Shown here piece by piece: positions 1 through 9,212 of a stretch of 64,000 nucleotides of DNA; position 1 is the first letter of the stretch, and each line of letters begins with the position of its first letter. Origin of the DNA: UBA1672 sp965263215 (GTDB taxonomy: Bacteria > Pseudomonadota > Alphaproteobacteria > Micavibrionales > Micavibrionaceae). Both the position numbers and the translations under genes were made by a program. The stretch spans positions 1,550,001 to 1,614,000 of the forward strand of contig OZ253663.1 in the NCBI GenBank assembly GCA_965263215.1, read 5' to 3'. Under the pieces are notes generated by a model that was not told where the DNA came from, did no database searches, and saw only the letters and a program-made list of their open reading frames with translations.

Positions 1-2
1 GC

Positions 3-845
3 GCCTTTGTAACGATTGGAACTGGTACTGTCGGATTTATGGCAGATATTTTAAGGCGGCCTTCTGGCCCTGCTATTCCTGAAGAGGCTATATTTTTTCC
101 TTTATTCTTGGCAGCTCTTTACACGATAAAACCTTTTCCAAAATGGATTATTGTACTGGTCGCCGTTATGATTGTCGCTACAGTTGGCGATTTCAACAGA
201 ACAACAATGGCATTTATTACGATCGTGGTATCAGGATATATCTTATTTAATGTTATTAGGTATCCGACAAAAGGCTTAGTTGTGATGACAATGGTTTTGA
301 TTGTTGTATCCGTTGCCTCACAAATTGTGCCCGAAGATTCTAAGACATATAGAAGGATTGTTGGGTTGGCAGAAGTGGATTTAAGCAAAAGCACCGGTTC
401 TATCGGGGAACGTCAAGAAGAGTGGCGTGCCATTAATTTGAAATACGAAGAAAAAGGCAGCACCATAGAGTTGTTCGGGCTTGGTTTTGGCGGTGTATAT
501 GAAGTTGCCAGAACACATGCGTATTTGAAAAATTATGGCCATGCACATTATTCTTGGGCGTGGTTTAAATTACGTTTTGGACAAATTGGCTATATTTACC
601 TTTTCATTTTCGCATCGGCTCTTTTATATAATGGGTTTATATGGGGCACTCACGCAATACGGGGTGTTGATGGAGCGTGGTTCATCGTGTTTTTATGTTT
701 GATATCGTTGTTATATTGTATGACTTATGTGAACGCTGGATTGCTTATGATGGGTATTCAGTTTATTCACTATAAATCAAATCAACAGAAAAAATCAGAA
801 GAAGACGCATCTAGTGAGAGTATCGAAGAAAGGCAAAAGTTATGA
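3..845 (+). CDS. O-antigen polymerase/ligase-like membrane protein, 5' end cut by window
   Basis: The reading frame is open to the first base of the window, so the gene begins upstream and only its C-terminal part is seen. The visible protein has several hydrophobic segments, then a large polar loop (roughly residues 105-180 counted from the ATG at 39), then more membrane segments. The loop ends in HAHYSWAWFKLRFGQIGY, which resembles the H-x-x-Y region before the next membrane segment in Wzy polymerases and WaaL-type ligases. In a Wzx/Wzy locus such a protein would polymerise lipid-linked repeat units on the periplasmic face of the inner membrane. It overlaps the next gene by an ATGA junction, so the two are translationally coupled. 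Polymerase and ligase cannot be told apart here. Confidence 0.7.
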   Translation, partial: AFVTIGTGTVGFMADILRRPSGPAIPEEAIFFPLFLAALYTIKPFPKWIIVLVAVMIVATVGDFNRTTMAFITIVVSGYILFNVIRYPTKGLVVMTMVLIVVSVASQIVPEDSKTYRRIVGLAEVDLSKSTGSIGERQEEWRAINLKYEEKGSTIELFGLGFGGVYEVARTHAYLKNYGHAHYSWAWFKLRFGQIGYIYLFIFASALLYNGFIWGTHAIRGVDGAWFIVFLCLISLLYCMTYVNAGLLMMGIQFIHYKSNQQKKSEEDASSESIEERQKL

Positions 846-1510
846 TTAATATTTTTATTTCATTATTGCTTTGTCCTCTGCCTAACATCATTAAAAGAGC
901 GATATATAATCAACTATTAGGGCATGAGATCGATAAAACGGCACGGATTGGCTTTTCAATCATACGTGTTAAAAAGCTTAAAATGGCAGAGCATAGTAGA
1001 ATCAAAAATTTTTCCGTTCTTAAGGGAATGGATTACGTTGAAATGGGTTCCTACTCATCAATCGGTACATTTAATCGGTTTACAGCAGCCTCCACTGACA
1101 ACAAAAATTTGTTTGTTGATGAAAAAGACAGGTTTCCTGCATTAATTATCGGCGAGCATAGCTCTATTGTTTCTAAGCATTATTTCGATTGTAACAACAC
1201 CATAAAAATTGGGTCTTTTACCACGATTGCTGGTATGGGGACGTCTTTTTGGACGCATGGGATTAATATTCGAGATAATAAGCAAGAAACACGGTCAATA
1301 GAGGTGGGTGATTTTTGCCTTATTGGAGCGCAATCTGTTGTCGTTAAAGGGGCAAAACTGCCAAGCTATTGCGTATTGGGGGCTAACTCGACACTTCATA
1401 AAGCGCACGAGAATACACACATGCTATATTCTGGAGTTCCCGCCGTTTCAATTATGAAATTTGATGAAAACAGTAAATATTTTCATCGTGAGCACGGATC
1501 TGTGAACTAA
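842..1510 (+). CDS. hexapeptide-repeat (left-handed beta-helix) acyltransferase
   Basis: This 222-residue protein has the irregular isoleucine/valine-rich hexapeptide pattern of LbH acetyltransferases such as WcaF/WcaB or NodL relatives. Examples are IGEHSSIV, IKIGSFTTIAG and VGDFCLIGAQSVVVKGAKLP, and it ends with a typical VLGANSTL turn. WTHGIN has a histidine at the place where this family often has its catalytic residue. It probably acetylates a sugar of the polysaccharide, using acetyl-CoA in the cytoplasm. The start overlaps the stop of the upstream polymerase-like gene (ATGA). Its stop shares the bases CTAA with the stop of the convergent glycosyltransferase. The acceptor sugar cannot be read from the sequence. 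Confidence 0.8.
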   Translation: MINIFISLLLCPLPNIIKRAIYNQLLGHEIDKTARIGFSIIRVKKLKMAEHSRIKNFSVLKGMDYVEMGSYSSIGTFNRFTAASTDNKNLFVDEKDRFPALIIGEHSSIVSKHYFDCNNTIKIGSFTTIAGMGTSFWTHGINIRDNKQETRSIEVGDFCLIGAQSVVVKGAKLPSYCVLGANSTLHKAHENTHMLYSGVPAVSIMKFDENSKYFHREHGSVN

Positions 1511-2541
1511 CTGTCAGTTTTGTAATGAGACAGAATTTTTTGCGCTATATGTTCAGCCAAGCTTTTTTCTGAGCAGACCTTATCCCACCATTCGAGTGTT
1601 TGTGTGTGTAGCGCTAACATTCTATCTTTATCTGCTAGAAGCGCAGGTACCACCGTTTTTATATCAGACCAATTTTTTAATCTGATAATGGGAGCATCAT
1701 CATAAAACCACGCTTTCGGGAAGGCTTCACCAATTAAAATACATCCGGAGCGCATTGCCTCATAGAAACGGAAAGTTTCGAGATTAGCACCACGCGGAAT
1801 AGGACAAATTTTAGTGTTCATAACATTTTCAAGATAGAGTTGATTTTCATTACTGATGCTATCTTTGAAACCCGTAGTTATTTTGGTTTTGATATTTAGA
1901 TCAGGATTATGTTCTTGTAGTTGTTCAAGTGCCTTTGTCATCCGATCTCTTGCGAGTTCTTTGGGTCTTTTAATTCTAAAAAGTTGATCTTTTTTATGTT
2001 GGATACTGCCAGCGAAAAACATGTCGTTTGTACGTTCTTCAAAGGGTATGAAAGCCGTGTCTTCATAGGCGTAACACCCAATAGGCATTTCATAAACGGG
2101 CGCAATATTTTTGTTTTTAAGGCGCGCTAAGGCTGTTCCTAAGCGTCCACCTTTGTCATTATAAAAGGCCTTGCTTTGACCAAGAAAGTTACTGATATAA
2201 TCAGAAAAATTACCATGCTTGTATGATTCTGCGTTCAACGGGTTTAGGCCACAGGTTTTAAAAACCATACCAACTTTATCACGATACTGAGGTTCCCTTC
2301 CCCATTCGTCCTGTAATATGCACGAGACAACATCCGGGCCATAAGATGGCAGTTCATGTACAGTCCATGCGGTTACATAAATTGTTAAGCCCATATTTTG
2401 AATTTGAGGCTCTAAAAAGCTAATGGCACGTCCGAAATATTTATAATCGACGTGATTAAGGCTGTATGGATTATCAGGGTCAAACTCAAATTTCATTTGA
2501 TGTTGATCATTCCTGAAAAAGATATAAGTGTTAGGTTTCAT
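1507..2541 (-). CDS. exostosin-like glycosyltransferase
   Basis: This 344-residue protein has no signal peptide. The best-conserved part is the C-terminal half: TKICPIPRGANLETFRFYEA, then MRSGCILIGEAFP, then an aspartate- and tryptophan-containing stretch. This resembles the nucleotide-sugar-binding half of exostosin (GT47-like) and related GT-B glycosyltransferases. It likely adds one sugar of the repeat unit. Its start overlaps the stop of the upstream family 2 glycosyltransferase by 4 bases, so the two form one minus-strand unit. The donor and acceptor are unknown. Confidence 0.6.
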   Translation of the reverse strand: MKPNTYIFFRNDQHQMKFEFDPDNPYSLNHVDYKYFGRAISFLEPQIQNMGLTIYVTAWTVHELPSYGPDVVSCILQDEWGREPQYRDKVGMVFKTCGLNPLNAESYKHGNFSDYISNFLGQSKAFYNDKGGRLGTALARLKNKNIAPVYEMPIGCYAYEDTAFIPFEERTNDMFFAGSIQHKKDQLFRIKRPKELARDRMTKALEQLQEHNPDLNIKTKITTGFKDSISNENQLYLENVMNTKICPIPRGANLETFRFYEAMRSGCILIGEAFPKAWFYDDAPIIRLKNWSDIKTVVPALLADKDRMLALHTQTLEWWDKVCSEKSLAEHIAQKILSHYKTDS

Positions 2542-3467
2542 CCCTGTCCAAATATTTTTTGTTTTAACGCTACCCTAATAAACATAAAAGCGCCCAATAT
2601 GTAAAATAATTTATTCTTTTTGTGTAATTTTTTAATTTCTTGTGTTCTTGGATCATCAACATATTTTCCAACCGGATCAGGTGGAAAGTCACGTGAGCTA
2701 AAAATTTGTGCTATACGAGGGTGTTCAATATTATGTTTCACAAATAAAGCGCCTGCCGATATTGAATAGCCTTTTATCAATTTATTCACGGCGACCGGAT
2801 CTCTACGTCCATGATAATGAAGAGCCGTTACATCAGGAACATATTCAAGCATGAATCCTGCATTATAAACCCTGAACCCAAAATCCGCATCTTCTCCCCC
2901 AGGAATGCTTGTAGTGCCGAACCGACTATCATATAAGCCAACTTTATCAATAATTTCTCTGGGGATCATCATGTTGGCACTGCATACATCCCCCATTGTG
3001 ATGTAGTCGTACTCGGAAGAGCTTTTTTTCCATCGCTTTATACTTGGCCTGGTTTGTATGGTCATTGGCCAGTCTTTAATATCGCCAAGGTCTAACTGAC
3101 CAAACCGCAGAATTGGCTCTTTGTCGTTTTTGTAATGTGCTAGCACGTTCTTAATATGATTTGCGTCTAAACAGCAATCGTCATCAAGGGATATGAGAAG
3201 GTCACCCTTTGCTTCTGTAAAGCTACGGTTGCGGGCATAAGCAATGCCTTGTTTTTCTTCTGTTATAAGATTAACAGAAAACTCAGAATTTTTTAGCCAC
3301 TGCGTAATAACGTCCACGGTATTATCTTGAGAATTATTATTAACGATGACAATTTCACCCTCGATAGGCATCGCATTTTTCATAGCATTGTGAACTGAGT
3401 TCAAACATTTTAGGATTTTATCCGCGCGATTATAGGTGCAAATTACAACGGAAACTAGCATGGGCAA
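2538..3467 (-). CDS. family 2 glycosyltransferase
   Basis: This 309-residue GT-A glycosyltransferase starts with VSVVICTYNRADKILKCLNS. It has NNNSQDNT at the nucleotide-binding loop, a DDD metal motif at residues 95-97, and GGEDADFG about residue 200 in the acceptor-binding position. The C-terminus is basic and hydrophobic (FYILGAFMFIRVALKQK), which suggests membrane association. It is translationally coupled to the exostosin-like gene downstream. It should transfer a sugar from a nucleotide donor to the lipid-linked repeat unit in the cytoplasm. The specificity is not readable. Confidence 0.85.
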   Translation of the reverse strand: MPMLVSVVICTYNRADKILKCLNSVHNAMKNAMPIEGEIVIVNNNSQDNTVDVITQWLKNSEFSVNLITEEKQGIAYARNRSFTEAKGDLLISLDDDCCLDANHIKNVLAHYKNDKEPILRFGQLDLGDIKDWPMTIQTRPSIKRWKKSSSEYDYITMGDVCSANMMIPREIIDKVGLYDSRFGTTSIPGGEDADFGFRVYNAGFMLEYVPDVTALHYHGRRDPVAVNKLIKGYSISAGALFVKHNIEHPRIAQIFSSRDFPPDPVGKYVDDPRTQEIKKLHKKNKLFYILGAFMFIRVALKQKIFGQG

Positions 3468-3506
3468 TTCCTTAGTTTGAGGTAGTATGGCTTACAAATG
3501 AATATA

Positions 3507-4499
3507 TCATTTTTGTCCACTTCTTTTTAGGTGGCTTTCGTATAGATGTTTGTATACGGGGAGACCAAAAAGTTTCCACAAGATGTCTATTTTATGTGTA
3601 ATGCCAATACAGTACACAAGAATAAATTTTAAAGATAGATGCTCATTAATTGCTTTTTGCATGATAGGCCATCCCTTGTCGTGATTTCCATTTATCATGC
3701 AATATATACCTAACCAAATAAGCCTTTTTGCTAAATTTTTAGATGGAGGTTTAAGAAAAATGGATTGTGCGCCTATACTATCCAGTGGATCTGGCCTTCC
3801 CGCATTACGTTCTTGTGCGCAGTGCACTGAAAATTCTGAAAGGCTAGCCTGTAATATTTCTTTCTGAGTGTTTTTACTAACACCTGTGTTTAATCGGAAA
3901 CGACGATATAGTGTTTCTTCTACAACATAATAATTACAATGGGCGCTCATACGAAGCCAGAGATCATGGTCTTGTGCAAATGTAAAGAAAGGCCTGTAAC
4001 CACCAACTTTTTCGTAAATGTTTTTGCGAAACATCACTTCGCCATGTGTGAATAAGTTCTGTTTTAGGAGCTGCCTATTAAACTCAAGGCCATTGGGTAT
4101 TTTAAGAGTGTAAACATTGTCGCCCGTTTTGCTGTCATCTTCAACATGACAACCGACTACTCCTACTTCTTCACTATCGTTTAAAACTTTAGCTTGTTTT
4201 GATATTCGATCAGGATAAGAGATATCACCTGATCCGTGAACAGCTATATATTCCCCAGTTGACTCTTCTACCGCACGGATAATTGCACCAACAAATCCTG
4301 TATTATTTTGTGTTATTATTTTTAAACGTGGATCATTAAATTTTTCTAACGTTTGGAGTGTAGAGTCAGTTGAGCCATCATTAATAATAATGATTTCTAG
4401 ATTATCGTAATTTTGATCCAGTAGGCTTTGAACAGAGTCTGTAACATAGTCTTCTCTGTTGTAATATGCGCATACAATGGATACTTTTGGGTGGTACAT
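3507..4499 (-). CDS. family 2 glycosyltransferase
   Basis: This 330-residue GT-A enzyme has VSIVCAYYNRED at the N-terminus, IIIINDGSTDST as the nucleotide-binding loop, HGSGD in the place of the DxD motif, and FAQDHDLWLRMS as the acceptor/catalytic ED-type motif. It is the promoter-proximal gene of the three-gene minus-strand glycosyltransferase unit (4499 down to 1507). It faces the murB-like gene across a roughly 100-base divergent gap that must hold promoters for both directions. The donor sugar is unknown. Confidence 0.85.
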   Translation of the reverse strand: MYHPKVSIVCAYYNREDYVTDSVQSLLDQNYDNLEIIIINDGSTDSTLQTLEKFNDPRLKIITQNNTGFVGAIIRAVEESTGEYIAVHGSGDISYPDRISKQAKVLNDSEEVGVVGCHVEDDSKTGDNVYTLKIPNGLEFNRQLLKQNLFTHGEVMFRKNIYEKVGGYRPFFTFAQDHDLWLRMSAHCNYYVVEETLYRRFRLNTGVSKNTQKEILQASLSEFSVHCAQERNAGRPDPLDSIGAQSIFLKPPSKNLAKRLIWLGIYCMINGNHDKGWPIMQKAINEHLSLKFILVYCIGITHKIDILWKLFGLPVYKHLYESHLKRSGQK

Positions 4500-4605
4500 T
4501 TTGTAACCTTTGAATAATTATCTGTTTACTAGCAAATTGCGCAGTGCAATAAAAGCGAAATGTAATTAATCTAATGACTTAAATTTTTAGAATTAAAGGT
4601 ATTTG

Positions 4606-5607
4606 GTGTTGTCTGTGACAGATAATAAAAAACTGGTTGATCCACAATTAATTGATGATTTGAATTGTATAGCACCTTCATGCACCAAGGCAGGCGTTAA
4701 ATTATCTGATTTGTCTTGGTATAAGATTGGTGGGCTCGCGGATGTTGTTATTGAACCAAGCTCGGTTCAAATGGTTGCTGATGTTATTCGTTATCTGCAA
4801 CAAAACAATGTGCTCTACACAGTTATCGGTGATACATCGAATATTTTATTTGATGATATTGGCTATCGTGGCGTTTTAATCAAAATTTCTTCAGCTCTAG
4901 GCAAACTTGAGTTTCACAAGAATGGTCAAGTCACTGCTGGTGCGGGCCTATGGGTTCCGTGTTTTGTCAGAAATGTGATTAATCGCGGGTTAACGGGGTG
5001 TGTGCACGCTATCGGAATCCCCGGAACTTTAGGCGGTCTTGTGATGATGAATGGTGGATCCCAACGCAAAGGTATTGGAGAACAACTTATTTCGGCGACA
5101 ATTATAGATGAATTTGGGGATATAAAGACATTTACCAAAGAGGAATGCCGTTTTAATTATCGTTCTTCTTATTTGCAGGATATTAATTGTGTTGTCGTTG
5201 AGGCGTCTTTTCAATATGAAAATGGTGATGCACAGGCACTTCACAAAGAAGGTTTAGGGATACTCATTGAAAGGCGTAAAAAATTTCCTCGAAAGTATCC
5301 AAATTGTGGATCAGTATTTCTCAGTAATCCTAAAATGTACCCTATCGTAGGCCCTCCTGGTAAGGCTATCGAAGATGCCGGATTAAAGGGGCAACAAAGA
5401 GGCAATGCACAAATATCACCGCTTCACGGTAATTTTATAATCAATCTTGGTGGTGCATCATCACAAGATATTCTGCATTTAATTAATGAATGCCGAATGA
5501 CGGTTCTTGAGAATACCGGCTTTACCATGGACGCTGAAGTACGGTATCTCTCGCCGACAGGAAACCTTAAGCCAGCACACGTTATTACAGATGAATTATA
5601 TGCATGA
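4606..5607 (+). CDS. MurB-like UDP-N-acetylenolpyruvoylglucosamine reductase in a polysaccharide locus
   Basis: MurB reduces the enolpyruvyl ether of UDP-GlcNAc to UDP-N-acetylmuramic acid using FAD and NADPH. This protein of about 333 residues has the FAD-domain signs KIGGLADVVIEP, a GDTSN variant of the usual GGGSN, and AIGIPGTLGG. It also has the catalytic set: tyrosine-arginine near residues 185-186, the proton-donor serine in CGSVFL near 236, and the glutamate in DAEVRY near 311. A GTG at 4606 is preferred over the TTG codons at 4603 and 4609 because it sits 6 bases after AAAGG. It is coupled by ATGA to the flippase downstream, and a murA-like gene follows. That context suggests sugar-precursor synthesis for the exported polymer, although it could be the only cellular MurB. 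Confidence 0.85.
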   Translation: MLSVTDNKKLVDPQLIDDLNCIAPSCTKAGVKLSDLSWYKIGGLADVVIEPSSVQMVADVIRYLQQNNVLYTVIGDTSNILFDDIGYRGVLIKISSALGKLEFHKNGQVTAGAGLWVPCFVRNVINRGLTGCVHAIGIPGTLGGLVMMNGGSQRKGIGEQLISATIIDEFGDIKTFTKEECRFNYRSSYLQDINCVVVEASFQYENGDAQALHKEGLGILIERRKKFPRKYPNCGSVFLSNPKMYPIVGPPGKAIEDAGLKGQQRGNAQISPLHGNFIINLGGASSQDILHLINECRMTVLENTGFTMDAEVRYLSPTGNLKPAHVITDELYA

Positions 5608-7121
5608 GTGATAAGCCTGAAAAAAAAGATGTGCAATCATTAAGCCAAAAAGCACTCGGTGGTGTCAGTGTTATGGGGCTTACTGTCGGTACGCAAATGG
5701 CATTGCAATTAATTTCTATTGCGGTTTTGGCGCGTATTCTAACGCCTACTGAGTTTGGTATTGTTGCTGCTGCGAACATCGTTATTGCCTTTTCCAATAT
5801 GTTTTCCGATATCGCTTTAGGCTCTGCGATCATACAACTCAAGGATATAACGGAAAAACATATCCGTGTGGCATTCACATTAAGCATGGCGAGCAGCTTG
5901 TTTGTGGCGATGGTGCTAATATTCAGCGCACCTTATATTGCTGTTTTTTTTGAAATGCCTGAAATAACGAATGTCATAAAAGTACTGGCGATTGTATTTC
6001 TCTGGACGGGATTGTCGATGGTTTCTGAAAACTTGATGTCTCGTTCTTTTCGCTATAGGACGTTGGGTTTGATTAAAGTTTCCGGATCGATAACGGGCAT
6101 TACCGTAACCATATCACTGGCCTTAATGGGCTATAGTTACTGGTCTATTGTTATTGGCGTCATGGTTCAAAGTTTTCAGGCAATGGTTTTGATGATGATT
6201 GCGCAAAAGCATAGCTGCCGTCCCTCCTGTGATTTACAATCAATGAAGGATCTTATGATCGTTGGCGGTGGATTGTCTATGTCCCGTATTATTAACTATG
6301 CCGCTCTCAATGCAGATAACTTCTTTATTGCGAAGTTTATCGGAGCGGAAAGTTTGGGTTTCTACGATCGGGCTTACCGTTTAGCTGGCTTTCCTGCACA
6401 GATATTCGACAAAGTTGCTGCAAAGGTCGCCTTAAGCTCTTATGCCAGAGCGCAAGAAGATAAAGCGCGTATGAATTTTGCTTATCGGCGCGGTTTATCC
6501 CTCACGGCTCTTGTCGCAATGCCGCTCACCTTTGTCTTATGGGCTTTGGGGCCGGAAATTATTCTGATTGTGTTAGGTAGCAAATGGGAAGCAGCTATTA
6601 TTCCTTTTGTAATTCTCGTTAGTGCGACATTTTTTCGTGTTTCATATAAGGTTAGTCAATCAGTTATAATATCAGTTGGCAGAGTTTATGTATTCGCAGG
6701 TATACAGATGCTGTACGCGGTTATGGTTGGTCTTGGGTGTTACTTGGCCTATCCTCATGGCATCGAATCCGTCGCATACGCCGTTACGGGATCAATCATA
6801 ATGAACTTTGTAATGCTAAGTTATTGCGCATCGAATATTACAAACCTCTCACTGCTTGATTTTCTAAAAACAATTATGAATGGCATCATTATTACTGCTC
6901 TATTAGCTGTCATTATTTTGCCTGTATTATTTTTACTGCGCTCCTTATTATCGCCAATCTTAGTGTTTTTACTGACTTCTGCGTTGATTGGCTTTTTCGC
7001 TATTTTTATGTTGGTAAAGCCATATAAATGGCTTTGGGGTGATAGTGGTCTCTGGTTGAGGGAGCAGGTTTTATCCGTTTTAGAAAAAAAGCTTCCGCAT
7101 GCTATGAAAAAACTCTATTGA
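5604..7121 (+). CDS. WzxC-like polysaccharide repeat-unit flippase
   Basis: This 505-residue integral membrane protein of the MOP exporter superfamily has about twelve to fourteen hydrophobic segments. Its N-terminal pattern, QKALGGVSVMGLTVGTQ followed by LARILTPTEFGIVA, is that of WzxC/lipopolysaccharide flippases. GAESLGFYDRAYRLAGFP is another typical WzxC stretch. It moves the undecaprenyl-diphosphate-linked repeat unit across the inner membrane. It overlaps the murB-like gene by 4 bases and is followed 31 bases later by the murA-like gene, so the three form a cassette. A second flippase is encoded on the other strand at 9213-10496. Confidence 0.85.
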   Translation: MSDKPEKKDVQSLSQKALGGVSVMGLTVGTQMALQLISIAVLARILTPTEFGIVAAANIVIAFSNMFSDIALGSAIIQLKDITEKHIRVAFTLSMASSLFVAMVLIFSAPYIAVFFEMPEITNVIKVLAIVFLWTGLSMVSENLMSRSFRYRTLGLIKVSGSITGITVTISLALMGYSYWSIVIGVMVQSFQAMVLMMIAQKHSCRPSCDLQSMKDLMIVGGGLSMSRIINYAALNADNFFIAKFIGAESLGFYDRAYRLAGFPAQIFDKVAAKVALSSYARAQEDKARMNFAYRRGLSLTALVAMPLTFVLWALGPEIILIVLGSKWEAAIIPFVILVSATFFRVSYKVSQSVIISVGRVYVFAGIQMLYAVMVGLGCYLAYPHGIESVAYAVTGSIIMNFVMLSYCASNITNLSLLDFLKTIMNGIIITALLAVIILPVLFLLRSLLSPILVFLLTSALIGFFAIFMLVKPYKWLWGDSGLWLREQVLSVLEKKLPHAMKKLY

Positions 7122-7152
7122 TTAACTGCTTAAAACAACGAGGTACAGTTCC

Positions 7153-8457
7153 GTGAATACATTAAATCCATCAGCGTTTATTGCTCGTGATGATGAAACT
7201 AATAAAAACGATGATATAAAATATTCCATCAAGCGTTCTAAGTTAGAAGGAACAGTCAAAGTAAGCGGTGCTAAGAATTCGGTTTTAAGATTGCTTGCGG
7301 CATCAATTTTAACATCGGATACATTGGAGCTTAGTAACTATCCCGCAAGCTTGCGTGATGCGCAGGTGCATTTAGGTATGCTTGAAGCGTTAGGTAAGCG
7401 CTGTGACGTTACGGAAGAGCATTGTGTTATTCATCAAGATGAAAGCCTAAAATCTTTTCTTGATTGGAACGGCCGGTCTATCAGGAACACATTGCTTATT
7501 CTGGGTGCTTTGGTTGCTAAGACTGGTTCGGGCGCTGTCCCTCTGCCTGGTGGGTGTAAATTAGGGGAAAGGAAATATGACCTTCACGTCATGATCCTCG
7601 AAACATTAGGGGCACGTGTTTATGATGATGATACACACCTTCAAGCTGAGGCTGAAAATGGCCTAATCGGTGCAGATATTGTTTTACCAATGCGCTCAAC
7701 CGGTGCAACCGAGAATGCAATTCTGTGCGGTAGTTTGGCAAAAGGAAAAACAACAATTTGGGGGCCGCATATTAGACCTGAAATTATTGATCTTATTGAT
7801 ATGCTTAATAAAATGGGTGCGGACATTAAAGTTTTTGGTCAAGAGCGTATTGAGATAAACGGGGTTGAAACTCTGTCAGGGACAAGCCATAGGGTGATTC
7901 CTGATAATATGGAGGCCTTAACATGGATGATTGGTGCAACGTTAACTGGTGGCGATATTGAAATCATTGACTTTCCATTTGATCATTTAGATGTGCCTTT
8001 GGCTTTTCTCAGAGAGAGCGGAACAGAATATTACAGAAAAGATAATAGTGTTATTGTTCGCGGTGGTCGCTGTTATCCGGTCGAAATATCTACGGGGCCC
8101 TACCCTGGCATCAATTCGGACATGCAACCTTTATTTGCTATCTATGGGGCGTTAGCGAAGGGAGAAAGCCGTATTATTGATTTACGTTTTCCTGGTCGAT
8201 ATGTCTACGCTGAAGAGCTTGCTAAAATGGGTGTTCAGTTTGATGTTGAGGACAACCTTTTGAAGATTAAAGGTGGCACAAAGCTTGCAGGTAATACTGT
8301 CCGCGCAACCGACTTACGTGCAGGTATTGCATTAACGTTGGCCGGTTGCGTAGCGGATGGAGAAACAATTCTGGAAGAAGCGTGGCAAGTTGAGCGCGGT
8401 TATAATCAGTTTGTTGAAAAAATCCGATTATTGAGTGGTAATGTTCAAATCATTTAG
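7153..8457 (+). CDS. MurA-like UDP-GlcNAc 1-carboxyvinyltransferase in a polysaccharide locus
   Basis: MurA transfers enolpyruvate from phosphoenolpyruvate to UDP-GlcNAc. This 434-residue homologue keeps the key residues: Lys41-Asn42 in GAKNS, the PEP-binding Cys135 and Arg140 in GGCKLGER, the general-base Asp323 in NSDMQ, and Arg389 in DLRAGIAL. The cysteine is the residue targeted by fosfomycin. The first 20 or so residues are an extra polar tail compared with the usual 419-residue enzyme. The start is a GTG at 7153 with GAGG about 9 bases upstream. With the murB-like gene two genes upstream it would complete UDP-MurNAc synthesis, here placed among polysaccharide export genes. Confidence 0.87.
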   Translation: MNTLNPSAFIARDDETNKNDDIKYSIKRSKLEGTVKVSGAKNSVLRLLAASILTSDTLELSNYPASLRDAQVHLGMLEALGKRCDVTEEHCVIHQDESLKSFLDWNGRSIRNTLLILGALVAKTGSGAVPLPGGCKLGERKYDLHVMILETLGARVYDDDTHLQAEAENGLIGADIVLPMRSTGATENAILCGSLAKGKTTIWGPHIRPEIIDLIDMLNKMGADIKVFGQERIEINGVETLSGTSHRVIPDNMEALTWMIGATLTGGDIEIIDFPFDHLDVPLAFLRESGTEYYRKDNSVIVRGGRCYPVEISTGPYPGINSDMQPLFAIYGALAKGESRIIDLRFPGRYVYAEELAKMGVQFDVEDNLLKIKGGTKLAGNTVRATDLRAGIALTLAGCVADGETILEEAWQVERGYNQFVEKIRLLSGNVQII

Positions 8458-8469
8458 GATTTTGTATCA

Positions 8470-9209
8470 ATGGAAAATACTCAGAAGCCCGAGCGTGATT
8501 ATGCTTTGGATGTTTTAAGGGCGATCGCCGCCATATACATTATCGGCTTCTGGCATCATGTTGATTATGTTGATCTGGACCTTTTAAAAACGCCGTTCAC
8601 GAAATCATGGGCGATTATTGCTCTGGGTGTGTTTTTTACTGTTTCCGCTTATCTTTTAACAAGCCAGCAAAGAAAAAACATATCAAGTAATCTTGAAGGC
8701 AAAGAACGCGCAGCAATAATACACCAATTTTATATAAAACGTGTTTTGCGCATATATCCTTTATACGCGGCTGCAGTATTACTGTTTTTTTTGGTCGGGT
8801 TGATACTTTAAAAGAATTTTGCAGAAGTCAGAACGCATTCATTGGGTCGTTTGTGGCTCTTATACTATCACTTTGTCTTATTCAAGCAGATTACTTAATT
8901 GTTGAGAACATCAGCTTTGTTCTGCCTATTTTAGCCTTTCCTGTATTAATGTTTTCATCACATCAAGTTGCAAGTTTTGAAAAGCTACATTGGATGTGGG
9001 AGAGGATTGGTTATGCATCCTTCGCGGCTTACCTTTTTCACAGAGTATTATATGTCTTTTTATATCAAATATTTGATGTAGAAGATTTGTCACATTTTCA
9101 GTTAGTTGCATTGATGTCGGTCATTACGATTGCGGTTATTGTAATTTCATACGGAACACAGCGTTTTTATGATCTGTGTATGCGGCATTTCCAAAACAAG
9201 CAAAGCTAA
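8470..9209 (+). pseudogene. broken acyltransferase-3 family gene
   Basis: Two fragments in different frames belong to one membrane acyltransferase. The first (8470-8811) has the family's N-terminal signature: RDYALDVLRAIAA, then FWHH with the catalytic-type histidine, then KRVLRIYPLY. It stops soon after an 8-T run at 8785-8792. The second (in frame from the T run to 9209) has the C-terminal membrane segments, including YASFAAYLFHRVLYVF. A -1 shift at the T run would join them into about 246 residues, still far short of the usual 330-400. The central membrane segments are therefore also missing. This points to an internal deletion plus a frameshift. It would have acylated a polysaccharide sugar. 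Confidence 0.75.
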
Positions 9210-9212
9210 AGT

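Noticed and set aside
8785..8792. Programmed -1 frameshift at the T run to make a functional acyltransferase
   Set aside because: No stimulatory hairpin or slippery heptamer context was clear, and the fused protein would still lack the central membrane segments, so decay is the simpler reading.
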